A DNA stretch of 64,000 nt, from NCBI GenBank assembly GCA_004431415.1, contig QPMI01000425.1, forward strand, positions 1 through 64,000. The letters run 5' to 3'. This DNA is from Cyanophora paradoxa (Eukaryota; Glaucocystophyceae; Cyanophorales; Cyanophoraceae). This document shows positions 1 to 11,688 of this stretch, in pieces. A program made the translations under genes and the position numbers. The notes below the pieces were generated by a model, which worked only from the letters and a program-made list of their open reading frames with translations, did not search any database and was not told where the DNA came from. The first letter of the stretch is position 1. Every line of letters begins with the position of its first letter.

Positions 1-2241
1 CTTCCAACTGATAGTAAGGGAGGAGAAAGGGACACAGGTGGGATTGGAGTAAGATTAAACTTTCGCAAAATACAATCCAACAGGATATCGCTGACAGAGC
101 ATAGGTCACTGTTGCATTTCCGACAAGTGTAAAGCCGGTTGTTGTTATATTTGTGGCGACAAATGGAGAGTAACCAAGGGGCGCATTGTTGAGAGAGGTA
201 GATGATCCATTATTGATCACATACAAATTCGTGTCTGTTATTTCAATAGTAGGAGGGGAAACAAAAGGTGTCTCAAATGTGAAATTAAAATTCGCTGGAA
301 CCCCTGCAAGGTATCTATATGTTGATGCTGATATCTCGGATGCCTGGAATACTTTGCTTCCCCTCTGCACTACATTACTTGTGTCTTTCACATTGTGGTA
401 GGATATACTGGGAGTCGGGGAGAGCACCAACGAAATAGCATCTGGTAAATCAGACTTTGTAATATACAGCTCTTTAAGATACTCCTTTTTGAAAGGGGCG
501 GTCAGATCTCCAATAGTAGCCATGACCCTGCGACCACAATATTACAGGTGTTTGCATTCAAAGTATAAACTGTGTTCCACCTCAAAGAATTCGCCCCAAG
601 ATCGAAATTCTGTGAGAAGGGAACGATATTGCTACCTTGTAAATCTCGGTAAACCTTCACTCTGGGTTTGCTATCGAATTCAGGGGTGATATAATTGATG
701 TTAAGAGTGAAACTAATAGTAGCTTCGGAACTCAATGAGTTGTTTTCGGATGATAAGTAAATTGTATGTCTCGTTAATGACAAACGAAACCTGAAACCCT
801 GTGGAGGTGACATTTTGGATAAATGCTTTATTAGATTCATTATTGTTATAGATAGGATTATAATAAGTAGTGTGATCCACCAATGAAACAGTGGGTATAC
901 TCTCGAAACTGTGACACCCAACTGATCCCAAGTGAATGTATATGTAGGTTTGCCTACATAAGCGACATAGACCCCATTTGCGAGCTGCTGAGGGTATCCC
1001 TCGACAGTGTAGGTCTCAGTTCGCGAAACTGAGCGGGAAAGGTTACTATTAAAGTCGTGTAGCTGATCAGAGCTCTCTCATCAGTGGGTATTGATTGGGT
1101 CGGAGTGAGTGATTTAATGGAAGGATTAAATTGGAGGCAAACATGGAAACTCCATGCATCTGACCATCTCAGATTCGATAAACCAACTCGGTATGTGTTA
1201 TCAGTCGCGGGGTAAATGTTCCTTTTCGATAGAATATGGGCTAAGGTAATTGCAAGCGCTCCATCTGCTGCAAAGAGAGCATTAATTTCGGATTGCAAAG
1301 CGGCTATTTCGGTTGTGTGGGTCGTGAGGGTTCCATCCTGACTGGAATCTTTGGTGTTCTTGCTCCTTTCAAACTCCAAAAACGCCTTTACAATGTCCTT
1401 GCCCAAAAGATCGTTTATATTGTCTCTGGTAATGTGAACATGATCTGTTCTCAGTGCCTGCTTCTCTGTGGTAAATGCCGGAATTTCCTCTGCAAATGAT
1501 ATAGTCGTTTTATCAAGTGCTAAGGATCTCACATTCGGAGCATTGGCGCCAATTATATCCACAACGTTCCCATTTTCGACAATTTCTAAGGTCGGTTTCG
1601 CGGGTCTAATGTGAAAACGCCTCTGTGATTGGGAACCGATCGCTCTTCTGAATAATAAAAGAATCAAGGGTAAGATTGCATGTAGCGACATTAGTGGCGA
1701 AAAACGACTCGGAGTTAAGCGAGTTTACGTTTAGGGTATCCGTAGTGATGTTTACTTGCTGTAATATTGCTCGTCGTTAGATTACCTGCTGAGAGATCAT
1801 GGACGACCTCTACCTTTGTTTTTCGTGTGGATACTCCGGCTATAAGCGTGCTATTATCCCGATTCTCATAGCTGCATTTTGGAAACCGCTCTCATCTTGA
1901 ATGAAGAAGTTTAAGCGACCTCTATCGAAAGCTTTTGGGATGTTCCTACGATTATATCGCACCGTTTTGGGTAACTGACGAGTCGCCTGGATGCTGGCAA
2001 CTCTGTTTCGCTCGTTATCATCAAGTAAAAAGTCGATTCCAAGTTTATGATCCCCCTTCTCGACGTTCATTAACTGCAAAGCTGCGGGTCTGCTCGGTGT
2101 TCCACTGACTGGATCTTCGCGGTCTGCATTGTAATTTATTCTGATAGACCCACGAATTTCGGTGTTTACCTGGTCAGTGTCCTCTATCTGCGTGGTCGAA
2201 TTAATTACTCGTGCATCGGGTCTCGGATTCAGGAACGACAT
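1..2241 (-). pseudogene. E1 attachment fibre gene, frame-disrupted and running off the left edge
   Basis: Reading leftward from an ATG at 2241, four or more frame segments form one fibre-like protein: 1840-2241, 954-1691, 502-931, then on to the window edge. The first ~130 codons resemble the start of the E2 fibre (15962-20288). Both contain a motif of the type FD-RGRLNF-IQDE-G-QN-A-RI. Near 580 the frame holds a phrase like LGANSLRWNTVYTLN, similar to the 'LGSxxxRWxxIY' repeats of phage and viral tail fibres. The rest is Thr/Ser/Asn-rich beta-type sequence. It starts head-to-head with the patatin gene 42 bp away, so the two probably share a bidirectional promoter. Exact receptor role is inferred. 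Confidence 0.6.
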
Positions 2242-2283
2242 CCTCTTTATAACAAAGAAGATATATAAGAAGTATATAAGATA

Positions 2284-3752
2284 ATGAAGACCGTCTCGCT
2301 TTGAGTGGAGGGGGGTCGCGCGGAATAATCGAGGCTGCTATACTGGCACAGATTGAAGCACAAACAGGTAACGATCCAACAGCTATTCGACTGCTTTGCG
2401 GGAACATCCACAGGTGGATTAATCGCGCCTCCTATTGAATATCAAGGGAACCGATGGCGCCCCTAAATATACTGCTACTGATATTCTGGCGCTCTACAAA
2501 GCGAAGCTACCGCTGATTTTCGCAATCACGAGTGCTTACATCGATTGTACAGCGCCCCAAAGTACGAAGCAACTAACTTAGAAGACGGTGGCTCTCGAAC
2601 TCTGCGGCTCAGCGACCATGGCGGATCTCTATAAACCCACCATCGTGACTTGCGTTCGACACGGGTCTTAATGTCCCCGTTTTTATTTCAAGCAACGATG
2701 AAGATATTAATGGGATGCTTGTGCGGATGCTGCAAGGGCTACCTCGGCTGCTCCGACCTATTTCGAGCCGAAACAAGTCACAGTCGCCGGGAGAACATAT
2801 TGTTTTAATCGATGGTTGCATGAGCGGAAATAATTCGCCCGGGATCTGTGGCTACACGTTCGCCCGACTTTATTCGGAAACTCATGCGAGGAGGAGCTTA
2901 TCGTGGGTTTCGATTACGGCGGGTCACGTCCAAGACTCTGATAAGGCGACAGCTGGATATTCGTACGACACTATGAAAAATTGGGGGATCGTGCAATGGA
3001 TGCTAAGCGCCACGGATCGCCAATTCTCAGCATGTTCTTAGAGTCGAGCGATCTTAAAACGCCCACGTAAAGCTGCTGGAACTTTTACCCAGAACGATGA
3101 TCAGAATTACGATCGCTACTATAAGCTGAGCGTTCCTTTACCGAAAGATAAAATGACCCTCGATACTATCACAACGAGTCACCTGCAATATTTGGAAACG
3201 GAAGCGCTCGCCTTTGTTTCCGCACAGCAAACGTATTTTAATGCGATGTATTCAGTGCTGACATGAATATCTCAGAGGGCGATGTTCCCATAATTAATCT
3301 GTCCGGGTGCACAGATGTAAGCGCACCCCCGGAGTCTAACTGGGTGCCGCTCGATAATAGCGCCTTTATTGCGGAATTCGGCACAGCCTCCAATGCCCGC
3401 TGGTCGAATGCTACGGGGTGGGTGGGATTTACAAACCCGCCGCAAGGTAGTAGGTCGGGAGGCAATTATTTACGCATCGATTTTCCGCGTCTGTTTATGC
3501 TTTCCTCTATAAAAAATGAAGCCGGCTGCGAATGGAAACTATATTAAAACGTTTGAGATCGATTACCAGCTTACTCCCGGAGTTTCTGCGCTTGTTACAT
3601 ACACAGAAGCCGGCGCGACGAGAGTGTTTACCAATGCAAATCAAATAGCCGGAAGTGCGGATCCCGACGAACATTTCTTAGCGAACCCGAGATCTGTGAG
3701 AACCCTCGTAATCTGGGTGCTCACGACGAATAGCTTCGGCATGCCGAATTGA
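2284..3752 (+). pseudogene. E1 patatin-like phospholipase with C-terminal discoidin-like domain, broken
   Basis: The gene starts at ATG 2284, divergent from the fibre. Near 2308-2330 a glycine-rich GGGSRG oxyanion motif is readable. Near 2400 follows a GTSTGG nucleophile elbow (GxSxG), and near 2808-2835 the catalytic-Asp motif LIDG-SGNN. These are the three signature blocks of patatin-type phospholipases, which use a Ser-Asp dyad. The C-terminal part (about 3263-3752) aligns with the discoidin-like tail of the E2 homologue. At least four frameshifts separate the blocks. It converges on the minor capsid gene and overlaps its 3' end by about 30 bp. A role in membrane breach during entry is inference from other viral phospholipases. 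Confidence 0.65.
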
Positions 3753-4627
3753 TTTCGAGGGCTACTATGTGTGACGTGTGACAGCGCTTAATCGTGATCA
3801 CTTCGAGCTGGAACGAGAATGAGAGACCGTTTATATCCGCAACAGAGCCCCGCCATTTTCGAAGCGAAATTGTGAGGCGATCTAAATCGAGTTGCGATGT
3901 GACATTTACGAAAGGGATGCTTGCGCTCGGTTCGTGGTAAAAGGAATATCTACCAAAGTCCGAATTCATCTGAATTCGCAATAGATAGGAGTCGTCGACA
4001 TTGTTTTGTCTACCTGTAACCGCTGCGAATTTGGTAAACGGGCGGAGCTCTTCGATATCAAGGTAAATATATGGAATCGCATTAAAGTCGACCATTTTCG
4101 GGCATATAATCGCGTAGCGACTGGGGTAATCTCTGAGTGGAACCGTCACTGGTTCTGTGTGCTGGCGTAAACCACTCCGGGTTCTATGCCGAGACAATCA
4201 CAGAACTCCTGGTCTGAGGACTCTAATGTAAACGGGCTGTTTGGAGAGAGAACACGAAGCGGTTGTAGACAGAGCGAGAGAATAGGAAACCGGGAAGAGA
4301 CCGAGTGGATTAAAAGAACCGCCTGAAAACCGAGTAAAGCATCCTGTTTAAAGCTCTCTCTTTCGGATATCGTTCGTTATCAGCATCGACGTAATAATAG
4401 TCGTTTACGCTGGGAATCGGTGCTATCATTTTGGATGCGGGGATTACTGTGGGCTCTTCGTTCAGAAGCGTTATAGTTATTGTCTGATCGGGCGGAACAA
4501 CATAAGAGCTATTAGGAATCTCAGCTGATAGCACACGAAATCGTCGTACATTATTAAGGCGCGTTTTCAAGTGCAGCACGCCGTTTTCAAGGTCTCTACT
4601 GTCGCAATTTATTGTTATTCTTTTCAT
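3721..4627 (-). pseudogene. E1 minor capsid protein A (penton-like family)
   Basis: Two frame segments (4310-4627 and 3721-4197) make one protein from ATG 4627. The N-terminus has the pattern INCDSRD...RRFRVLSAEIPNSSY. This matches minor capsid/penton proteins of virophages, PLVs and NCLDVs, which typically begin with a 'DSRDR' strand followed by 'aEiPNs'. It is the positional and sequence homologue of 21870-22801 in E2 (DSRDR, AEIPNS). It is also a diverged paralogue of the plus-strand gene immediately to its right, from which it is divergently transcribed with a 16-bp gap. One or two frameshifts lie around 4200-4310. Confidence 0.6.
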
Positions 4628-4643
4628 AATCTATTATAGTAAG

Positions 4644-5570
4644 ATGAAAGAATACCTGAGCTTTTCGAGCGATGATCGCGACGAGGAGTTCACACAGCCA
4701 AACAAGTATGTAGTGACATTACCCCGTCGCTATGACAACGTAAAATCGGTGCGCCTGGTGCAGGCAACGGTTCCAATGTTCTATCGACCGTGACAAACGA
4801 TATAGACGCCACTGGTGCAACCATCGAGCGCATGGAACTCTATTTCTCGGTCACAGCTTCGGATTCCGGATTCGTGACCATCACAATCCCCAAAGGATTT
4901 TACACCAAAGACGACCTTGCCGCAAAAGTCACAGAAAGACTCGAAGCAGCTCGCCTTTCAGATTTCGGTGGAAAATATATTAAATGCCGCTATAATACTA
5001 CTTCAAAGATCTATGAGTTTTTCAGTGATAGTAATTTTGGTTCAAGTTCTCTCAAAGCTTCCCCTGAAACCACACTCAGAAAATCCAGTAATCGCAAAGC
5101 AATCGCTAAGAAACTCGCAATATTCGGTTTCAAAGATATTCAGCTATATGTTTACGAGACATTTACCCCTCTTGCAAGCGATACATTCCTTGTATTTAAT
5201 CCTGGACGGGACTGTGACACTTAATCGACGCATTCGCGGCTATACTCGTGGAGATGAGACCCCGGCTGCAATGATCTGGCTATATATTGACGAATTCGCG
5301 CCGTTTATTCGCTCAGTCAACAAGCACGTCGACGGTTATTTCATGCGCATTCCAATCCCACAGGAACTCGAACATGGTGATATCTACCACTTCGACACGT
5401 CCACTACTGTGCCTCTCGTTCGCGAATTCCGCGAATTAAAATCTTTCGACCGCCTCACGATTAAACTCATCGACCATGATGGCGCTCTCTTAGATTTCGG
5501 GGTTTGGGCGCATTATTTCACTTTTGAAATCGAAACCTACGACGCACCGCCCGAAATGAATTTCTACTAA
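4644..5570 (+). pseudogene. E1 minor capsid protein B (penton-like)
   Basis: The gene starts at ATG 4644 with a pattern like SSDDRDEEF...YVVTLPRRY...VRLVQATVPM, the same N-terminal signature as the E2 gene at 22831-23840. The C-terminal part (5220-5570) carries a conserved 'FDRLTIKLIDHDG' strand pair followed by 'FEIETYD', also seen in the neighbouring minus-strand paralogue. Frameshifts occur near 4780 and 5215. It lies 47 bp upstream of the major capsid gene and is likely co-expressed with it. Assignment as vertex protein rests on family signature and synteny, not on a full-length match. Confidence 0.6.
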
Positions 5571-5617
5571 GCCCTTTAAATTATTTTCTGATCCCAAAGA
5601 TAAGAGAAGAAACGCTC

Positions 5618-6921
5618 ATGGAGACTAACAGCCAATTCCAGCGCCCAACGCTGAAATCTATGCTCACCACCGATGACTACAAGGATTATTTCCTAAACAA
5701 GTCGCTGGTCATTGGAACGTCCTCTGGCACTAAGCCACTTCGAGTTCTGGTCGCCCCCGACACTGAGCCACCCAGCGCTCTCGGCAACCGAGTTGTCTTC
5801 AAAATCCCCCGCTACCATTTCCTGAATGGTCTCGCGCTGCAACTCGATCTTAACCCGATCACCCTCACTGATCTCACGAATGGTGTCGCTGGAACTACTG
5901 GCTACCTTCGCGTTATTGGATCGCTAATTAAGCGCATCGAAATCTCTCACGCTTCATTCCGCTACGTTGTCCCAGAGGATTTCGTCACCCAGTATTTTCT
6001 ACTGATGACCGAACAGGGCGAACTCGATAAGAAACTTCGCTATGTGGGTGGTCTTGTCGGAACCGCTGGTAACACTGTCGGTGGAACCTACGAAATCGAT
6101 TTACCCTCTCCTTTCGAGAAGGCGATGTTCCCACTTTGCGCTCTGAACTCTGAGATCGTGGTCGAAATCGAATTCAAGGCGATTGGTGATGGTATCATTG
6201 AGGATGTAAACAATGTTGGCAATATTTCGGTCGTAAACAATGGTGCTTCCCTTCAAGTGCTGAAACCCCGCATTATCTGCAAGGTCGTAAATGCCGATGA
6301 GGCGGTTGTATCTGAGACCATTGCCCGTGTTAAAATCGACTGGTATCGCGATCCCCTACAACGAAATCGGTTTCCTCCACACAGATTTCCAGCCGACCGC
6401 CTCCGGTTCGCGAGTCAATCTCTCGCAACTCACAGGTGCGGGTCTCATCCACACTCTCGTATTCTCTGTGCGCCAAAACGCGAAGACGAAGGTGAACAAC
6501 GGAACTCTCTCGGTTCTGGCTCCTCGTGCACTCCGAACCAACGCTGTAAGCTTCTATGTGGAACTCAACAATAACCGCCTTACTCGAATACTTCGCTTCC
6601 TCTCATGATTGCCGCGACCGAACTTCAAGATAAATATAATTCGGCGATTTTACCGAGAGCACAAGCTACCCCGCTCTCACTGGCATTTACTTCGGTGCTG
6701 GAAACGGAAAGGCGTCGCTTCTCAACCAAGAGAACACGGGCTACATCGATGCCACAGGCACATCGGCGTTCGATCTGGTCTTCGAATTCAATGTGTCACA
6801 GCCGGTGGAGTCGGTAATGAGGAGTGGTATGCGGGCTCCGCTTTTCCAGAAGATGCAAATTCAGTGCATTGCGCTCGCTCATAACATAATGATAATTGGC
6901 GCCACGGAATCAGGCGTGTGA
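5618..6921 (+). pseudogene. E1 major capsid protein (double jelly-roll)
   Basis: The frame from ATG 5618 stays open for about 240 residues, then shifts near 6345, 6590 and 6680 before ending at 6921 (about 430 codons). It aligns throughout with the E2 capsid gene (23894-25260). Shared features are an N-terminal 'LDNSLMLG/LNKSLVIG' block, 'GNR-F-(I/L)PRY-F', 'R-GSLI-RIEI', a PNRINLSQ/SRVNLSQL block, and a C-terminal 'V-(A/S)-(L/M)-I' strand. Position between penton and ATPase genes is the standard Polinton/PLV morphogenetic order. The TTATTTTCT-type motif at about 5580 may be its promoter. Confidence 0.75.
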
Positions 6922-7054
6922 GTAGCTAAGGAATTCGTGCGATTACCACATTCAGTCTTATTTTTACAACATTTTCATCGTTTTGGAAATTCCCAGTAAG
7001 AGATACCCACAAAAGCATTAAAGACAAGACAACAATCAGTATATTAAGAAACAA

Positions 7055-7997
7055 GATGACTCCCGCTCTGACTCACGATCAATTCGTAGCTCGGTCTCAG
7101 AAAGATTCCCAGGTAAATTTGCATATGAGAAGGCGAAGTATAAAACATACTGCTTCGACAAGGTCACTTTGATTTGTCTGACATGTAACACAGAATTCGA
7201 ATGTCTGCCTTCAAACCATTTGAAAAAAAGGTGGATATGGAGGGTGTCCCGAATGTTGCAAGGTCATGCTTCACAATGATAGAGTCACTCAAAGGACTTG
7301 TTTTTGGAGCGAGCTCGATCAGTGCATGGAGACCAATACGATTATGACTTGACGAATTACAGAAACTGTCGATCTAAGATTCTATTCACTGCAAACAGTG
7401 CGGACAACGACTTTGAGAAGACTGTGTGTAAGGTTGTGCGAAGCGAAGGATGCCCGAAGTGTAGTTTCAAAGCGAAATGCAAGAAAAGAAGTAAGCCACT
7501 CGATATATTTTTGAGCGAAGTCAGTGAAGTTCATGGAGATCTTATGACTATTCAGCAACAGAATAACACAAACAAACGCACACACGTTACCATTAATGCA
7601 AGAAAATGTAGCTCAAAGTTTCATGCCTACCACAGAATCATCTACGGGGGACTGGTTGCCCCCGCTGCAATTTTCGAAAGGAGAAATCGCCGTTGAACAA
7701 GTCTTGAAGTCTTTGGAGCTTACATTTAAACAACAGCACCGTTTTGCAACTGCAAAAATAAAAACACGCTTCCTTTCGACTTTTACATTCCTTCATTGAA
7801 GATGCAATTGAGTATGACGGGCGCTTACATTATGAGCCGGTCGATTACTTTGGGGTCAGGAGAGATTAGATACGATTCGGCTTCATGATGGCATAAAGAA
7901 CCGCTACTGCGAAGCTAACAACATTAAGCTCCTCCGCATACCATACACTGAAAACTGATATTAAGGTTGCATTGAGCGCTTCCTCTCATCGCTCTAA
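7055..7997 (+). pseudogene. E1 zinc-repeat plus Vsr-like endonuclease, broken
   Basis: ATG 7055 begins a reading frame homologous to the intact E2 gene at 25334-26065. Recognisable pieces are a DUF723-like repeat (HGDQYDYDL...NCRSKILF), a CPKCSF zinc knuckle, and the extreme C-terminus (RFLSSL, compared with RFLSNL in E2). The PD-(D/E)xK core near 7770-7850 is split between frames. At least five frame changes make it inactive as written. The family is common in large DNA viruses, where such proteins act as nicking or homing endonucleases; its role in this virus is unknown. Confidence 0.6.
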
Positions 7998-8061
7998 TTA
8001 CCACACTCAGTCTTATTTTTCTATTGTTTTTATAGTGAAAGAATGCAAAAGGGACGACGCC

Positions 8062-8800
8062 ATGGATCTCGAAGAATGGAACCCGAAACAAAGGGTGAAA
8101 CTTCCCGCACGATTTCTCCTATTGGCGAAAACCAATTGTGGTAAATCGGTATTCTTAAAGTGGCTGATCAAAGAACTCGAAGACCAGATCTCGTATGTTC
8201 TGGTTTTCTGTCCTACGAGTTTTAACGGTTTCTGGGGTCAAATAACAGACGAAGTGCATGATACTGGAAACCGGAATATGTAGAGTCGATCATAGAAGCC
8301 CGCAAAAAAGCCATCATCGCGGGTAAGAAACCAAAGAATATTCTCATCGTACTCGACGATTGTTTGGAGTCCGGAACTATCGATCTTTCGCGCGATCATT
8401 TGCTAAATAAATTGATGGCGCAAGGTCGTCATACGTTTTGTTCCGTGCTTTAATATCGCAGAAACTAACAAAACTTTCAACGTCATTCGCAGCAATGCGG
8501 AGTATATCATATTCCTAAGCTGGTCAACATGCGAGAGTTTGAAGCATATCACGAGGAATTCGGGAACATGGATAAGGAGAGTTCAAGCGCATGTTCCAAG
8601 AATTCTGTCATAGCTACCAAGCGATCATTCACGATAATACCGGGTATTCTGTGCGATGGTGGGTCGAAAAAGCCGATATGATCGATGACCACCCGTTTAC
8701 TAATTCCACAAGCGGGCGGCTTTTGAAGAAAGAAGCGCAAACAGCAAGAGGAGCAAGCTACAAAACCGCGCCTGTCAAAGATTCGACAACTGTCTGTAAA
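8062..8800 (+). pseudogene. E1 genome-packaging ATPase (A32/FtsK-HerA type)
   Basis: From ATG 8062 the protein starts MDLEEWNP and reaches a P-loop with the core NCGKS at about residue 30 (8136-8150), where the first Gly of the classical loop is Ala. Downstream, ILIVLDDC is a good Walker B (about 8341-8364), followed by 'DLSRDHLLNKLMAQGRHTF'. Both blocks match the E2 ATPase. The ORF is broken near 8277, 8450 and 8590. The C-terminal segment (8591-8790) keeps 'FCHSYQAIIHDN...WWVEKADMI', equal to the E2 tail. The family pumps DNA into double jelly-roll capsids. The right end is approximate. Confidence 0.7.
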
Positions 8801-8899
8801 ACTTTTCCAAATTTGAACGTGAGCTTGAAGGTATCCCCAAACTTTCCCAAATTTCGCCTAAGAAAAGAAAATGTAATCAAATGTAAAGAGAAGATAATC

Positions 8900-9750
8900 A
8901 TGGTCTACCGAAAGAAGCCTCAAACCCTACAAGCGGTCGCTTCTGGTAATCCTAATCGCGGACTTGAAGAGTCTGGATTAACGTCGGGTGGCGTCTCGAA
9001 ATGCCCGAATATCTTGTAGACACTTCGCCAGAAGAGGTCGCCAAGCAAGAGGCAATTATTGCGGGTGCCACCGCGGACAAGGGCAACCAAGATAGCGGTA
9101 AACGCCAAATGGAGGATTTAGCTACTGTAAAACACAGATTGGAGGCGGCTCTGTTGATGAAGCAACCGACAAAGTACTCAAAGCGCAAGTTGTTGCAAGC
9201 CACACAGACACAAGACGTCCCGAAAGCCGCCGAAACCGAGCTTAAAAAGCGCGGATCCTATCAAAAACACACTGGTTCCAGTCGACGTTGTCATGAGCTT
9301 CGAAGAGAAAGTGCGAGATCTTGAAATGAAAGTGTCAAACTACGAGAAATGGATGCAAGATTATAACGACGCAAGAAATTAAAGGGGCTCGTAAAGAAAG
9401 ATCTCGAAACTCGGATTAAAGCAAAAAGTCGACGTAGAGGAGATTAAAAAGGAGGAAAAGACAGATGCGCAAGCCGTGACTCGTCAGCAATCGGTCGCCC
9501 CGCAATATGCTCACATAGTGCCGACTGCACCAGCGAATTTCGCGGCAATGCTCGGTGGTAAACGCCATATTCGTTATGGCTGTGAATATCCGCAAGGCAA
9601 AGCTGAATCCGCCCGTATTTAGAGCGGGTCTTAGCGGCACGCAGCTTGCCTCGCGCAAGCGCTATGAATGCCCTTGCAAAACGGGCATGTCGGCTCCATA
9701 AACAGCATTATAAGGTCGACCAACTCGTAGGGGAACACACGAGCAAGTAA
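8900..9750 (+). pseudogene. E1 coiled-coil virion-associated protein, function unknown
   Basis: It directly follows the ATPase, as does the intact E2 gene at 26944-27678, and shares its general design: a short basic N-terminus from ATG 8900 (MVYRKK), an Ala/Glu-rich middle, and charged helical stretches (9250-9450) typical of coiled coils. Three or more frameshifts interrupt it. The E2 and E1 copies are poorly conserved outside the context and composition. I recognise no enzyme motif. A core or scaffold role is possible by position only. Confidence 0.4.
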
Positions 9751-9762
9751 AGCCCTCATTCC

Positions 9763-9787
9763 CTTTTATTTCTCCGATATTTAATAC
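9763..9787 (+). promoter_or_regulatory. Late-type promoter-like box
   Basis: TTATTTCTCCGATATTTAAT, 20 bp before ATG 9808; fits the consensus ATTATTTTCTCCGGTTATAT of E1. Confidence 0.45.
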
Positions 9788-9807
9788 GTTGCCCATTTGT
9801 AGGGTCG

Positions 9808-10000
9808 ATGAATTTCATCACACAATGCATCGAAATGTTTCATTTGCATTTTACAAGCACGTGCCACAACTCTGCTGCGACACAACCGTAGAGGTTGATA
9901 TTACAGATGAAGACCATGAGGTAGGCGCCTTTCTGTATATTCTAACCACAGCGACAATCACAACCACACACGATCTCGATCGCCCTCGCCTGTGCGCACG
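9808..10000 (+). pseudogene. E1 small CH-x2-CC protein
   Basis: The start at ATG 9808 reads MNFITQCIEMFHLHF and then, after a one-base shift, CCDTTVEVDITDED. The E2 protein at 27701 begins with the same pattern (IEM-LH-S-CH-CCDTT-E). The conserved His/Cys cluster followed by an acidic stretch is the only clear feature. It lies behind a TTATTTCTCCGATATTTAA motif (9763-9785) that resembles the other late promoter-like boxes of E1. Function unknown. Confidence 0.45.
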
Positions 10001-10002
10001 CT

Positions 10003-10218
10003 ATGAGTTCCAATATCGAGACCTCTCAGATAGAGGATGTGCATGTAGAGCATATAGAAGGCGATCATGTCCTGAATTTGTGGAAGGGCATTTGCGCGCT
10101 GATCTCACCTTATCCGATGTATAGATTGGATCAAATGGCATTAGGCGACGATGACAGCTTAACAAACCCTTATGTAATCCTCAGCAACAAGAAAGAAACC
10201 GTCTGGAACGGTTATTGA
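10003..10218 (+). CDS. E1 small acidic protein, 71 codons, unknown
   Basis: An open frame from ATG 10003 (MSSNIETSQIEDVHVEHIEG) to 10218. The first half is acidic, the second half contains hydrophobic and aromatic residues (LWKGICALISPYPMYRL). It could be the C-terminal half of the preceding CH-x2-CC gene displaced by a frameshift, because no separate promoter-like motif precedes it. No homologue is evident in E2. No function can be given. Confidence 0.35.
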   Translation: MSSNIETSQIEDVHVEHIEGDHVLNLWKGICALISPYPMYRLDQMALGDDDSLTNPYVILSNKKETVWNGY

Positions 10219-10317
10219 GCGGTGAATTTCGGTGGCGCTTGTATCGATCCGAGGGCAAAAATTGAAGGTTTCGGTAAAGGTATATAAGGGCAAGGGAAAT
10301 AATACAGAGTGACAAAA

Positions 10318-10340
10318 ACTATTTTCTCCGGTTATAGTAA
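10318..10340 (+). promoter_or_regulatory. Late-type promoter-like box
   Basis: CTATTTTCTCCGGTTATAGT directly before ATG 10341. Confidence 0.5.
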
Positions 10341-10668
10341 ATGGCGAAACCCAAGATCTCGAACCAAGAGGCAATGGCGCACAGCAGGAAAAGCGCAGAC
10401 CCGGGAGACCGAAAAAGGTGATCACAGAAGAGGAGAAAGCCGAGAGATTACGACTAAAACGCGAGAAAGATGCAGAGCGGCAGCGAAACAAGCATCAGAG
10501 ACAAAAGCAGAGCGATTAGCCGCAGGGGAAGCGACCGTATTTACCCCGGAGCAGCTACAAAAGATCGCAATTCGTAAACAGCAGCGATACCAAGACGATG
10601 AAGAGTATCGGAGAAAATCAGGAAAAGCACGGGAATACCAACGCAGAAAAAGACGGAACGAAAGCTGA
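10341..10668 (+). pseudogene. E1 AT-hook basic DNA-binding protein
   Basis: ATG 10341 follows directly behind the box ATTTTCTCCGGTTATAGTAA. One frame contains a textbook AT-hook (RRPGRPKK, about 10396-10425) followed by an Arg/Lys/Glu-rich helix. After a frameshift, the C-terminus carries 'RYQDDEEYRRK...EYQRRKRR'. That tail matches the E2 protein at 27957 (RYREDPEYRE...YYRRKAQKR). AT-hooks bind the minor groove of AT-rich DNA, so a genome-condensing or regulatory role is plausible. Two frame changes interrupt it as written. Confidence 0.5.
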
Positions 10669-10869
10669 ATCCGCCGGTGAAGCCCCAGCCGCAAAAGCCC
10701 GCTGGAGACCCCGAAGCATGTGTCGAGAACGCGAAAAATTCGTAGCGAAAGTATCCGTACGACGCAAAAAATGATTATTTTTTACCTCCCTTTTTATTCC
10801 CCGTATCGTCGAAAAAGCATTTAAGGAATTAACAACAGGGTATGAAAAGGAGGATTTGGTAATTGCGCC

Positions 10870-10894
10870 GAAATTATTTTCTCCGGTTATTTTA
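10870..10894 (+). promoter_or_regulatory. Late-type promoter-like box
   Basis: AAATTATTTTCTCCGGTTAT followed by TTTAAAAG; ATG at 10910. Confidence 0.5.
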
Positions 10895-10909
10895 AAAGAA
10901 CTAATAGAG

Positions 10910-11077
10910 ATGCCGCGCAGCACAGAATCGCTAACAATGTTCGGGAGGAATTATCGGATACATTATGCAGGGATTGAGTCAGGATTTGCTAACGAAGAAC
11001 AGGCGCATTGGCGATGAACAGCACGATGAACAGGAAGCCCAAGCTCCAAACGCTGATCGACATTCGGATATCACCAT
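10910..11077 (+). pseudogene. Truncated E1 reading frame cut by the E2 insertion
   Basis: A frame opens at ATG 10910 (MPRSTESLTMFGRNY) behind another ATTATTTTCTCCGGTTA box (10871-10887) and continues, with one shift near 11010, to the E2 border at 11077. The E1 polymerase-helicase frame restarts directly behind the other E2 border, without an ATG. The simplest reading is that this is the 5' end of that gene, split by the insertion. This is inference from position and strand; no sequence similarity proves it. Confidence 0.4.
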
Positions 11078-11341
11078 AGTAAAATGCGGAGTTTTAACCC
11101 TCGGCTTATCTTAATTGATTTTGTTGATATCTCGTATATTCTATTCAATCAATCGATAATCTGTGTGTATCTTATCGAATATTCAATTATTTCGATTATT
11201 TTGTATTCTTTTCGATATTTTATCGTAAATTCTCTTATTTTCCGATTAGTCTTACTTAGTCTATCGATAATCTGTATATATTCCGATAATATAACTGAAT
11301 CTCATTATATCTTGCCTCTGGTTAAAACTCCGCATTTTACT
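11078..11341. repeat. Terminal 264-bp module with 22-bp inverted ends (left)
   Basis: The segment begins AGTAAAATGCGGAGTTTTAA and ends with its exact inverse complement at 11320-11341. The interior is rich in ATCGATAAT-type and TTCGAT words. The mirror-image module is 38987-39257. The tip of each terminal repeat is therefore itself a long inverted-repeat unit that could fold back or be a separate insertion. Confidence 0.8.
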
Positions 11342-11600
11342 ATGTGTGAATGGTCATTTGTTTAATTGATTTAATCGATATTATATTCATGTACTTTCTC
11401 GATTAAATTTAATTAAATTTAATTCATTTAATCGGAAACATATCGCTTAAACTCGATTAAGATCCATAAAAGATTCATTTGTTAAATAAAACAAATAGAT
11501 CTCTTATTGAATCCAATCGATATAATACATAAAATTATATGTTTTTTATCATGTTTTTATGAGTCTAAGGGGGGTCCTTAGGAATTTGATGAATAATTGG

Positions 11601-11688
11601 GTGTCACAGGTGTCACAGGTCCATCCAAACTTTTGAAAATTCACTCTTTATAGGAGAAACTTGGGATAGACCTGTGACCCTGTGACAC
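11601..11688. repeat. TGTCACAGG hairpin 1
   Basis: Two tandem TGTCACAGG words are followed by CCATCC-AAAC, a spacer of about 35 bases, then the inverse arms TGGGATAGACCTGTGAC. The arms can pair over about 28 bases. It is followed by CAGTAAGGACCTC. The left copy lacks three single bases present in the matching right copy at 38638-38729. Confidence 0.8.

Noticed and set aside
186-401. Plus-strand 71-codon frame
   Set aside because: It lies opposite the fibre gene, whose minus frame is continuous here and has fibre-like composition.
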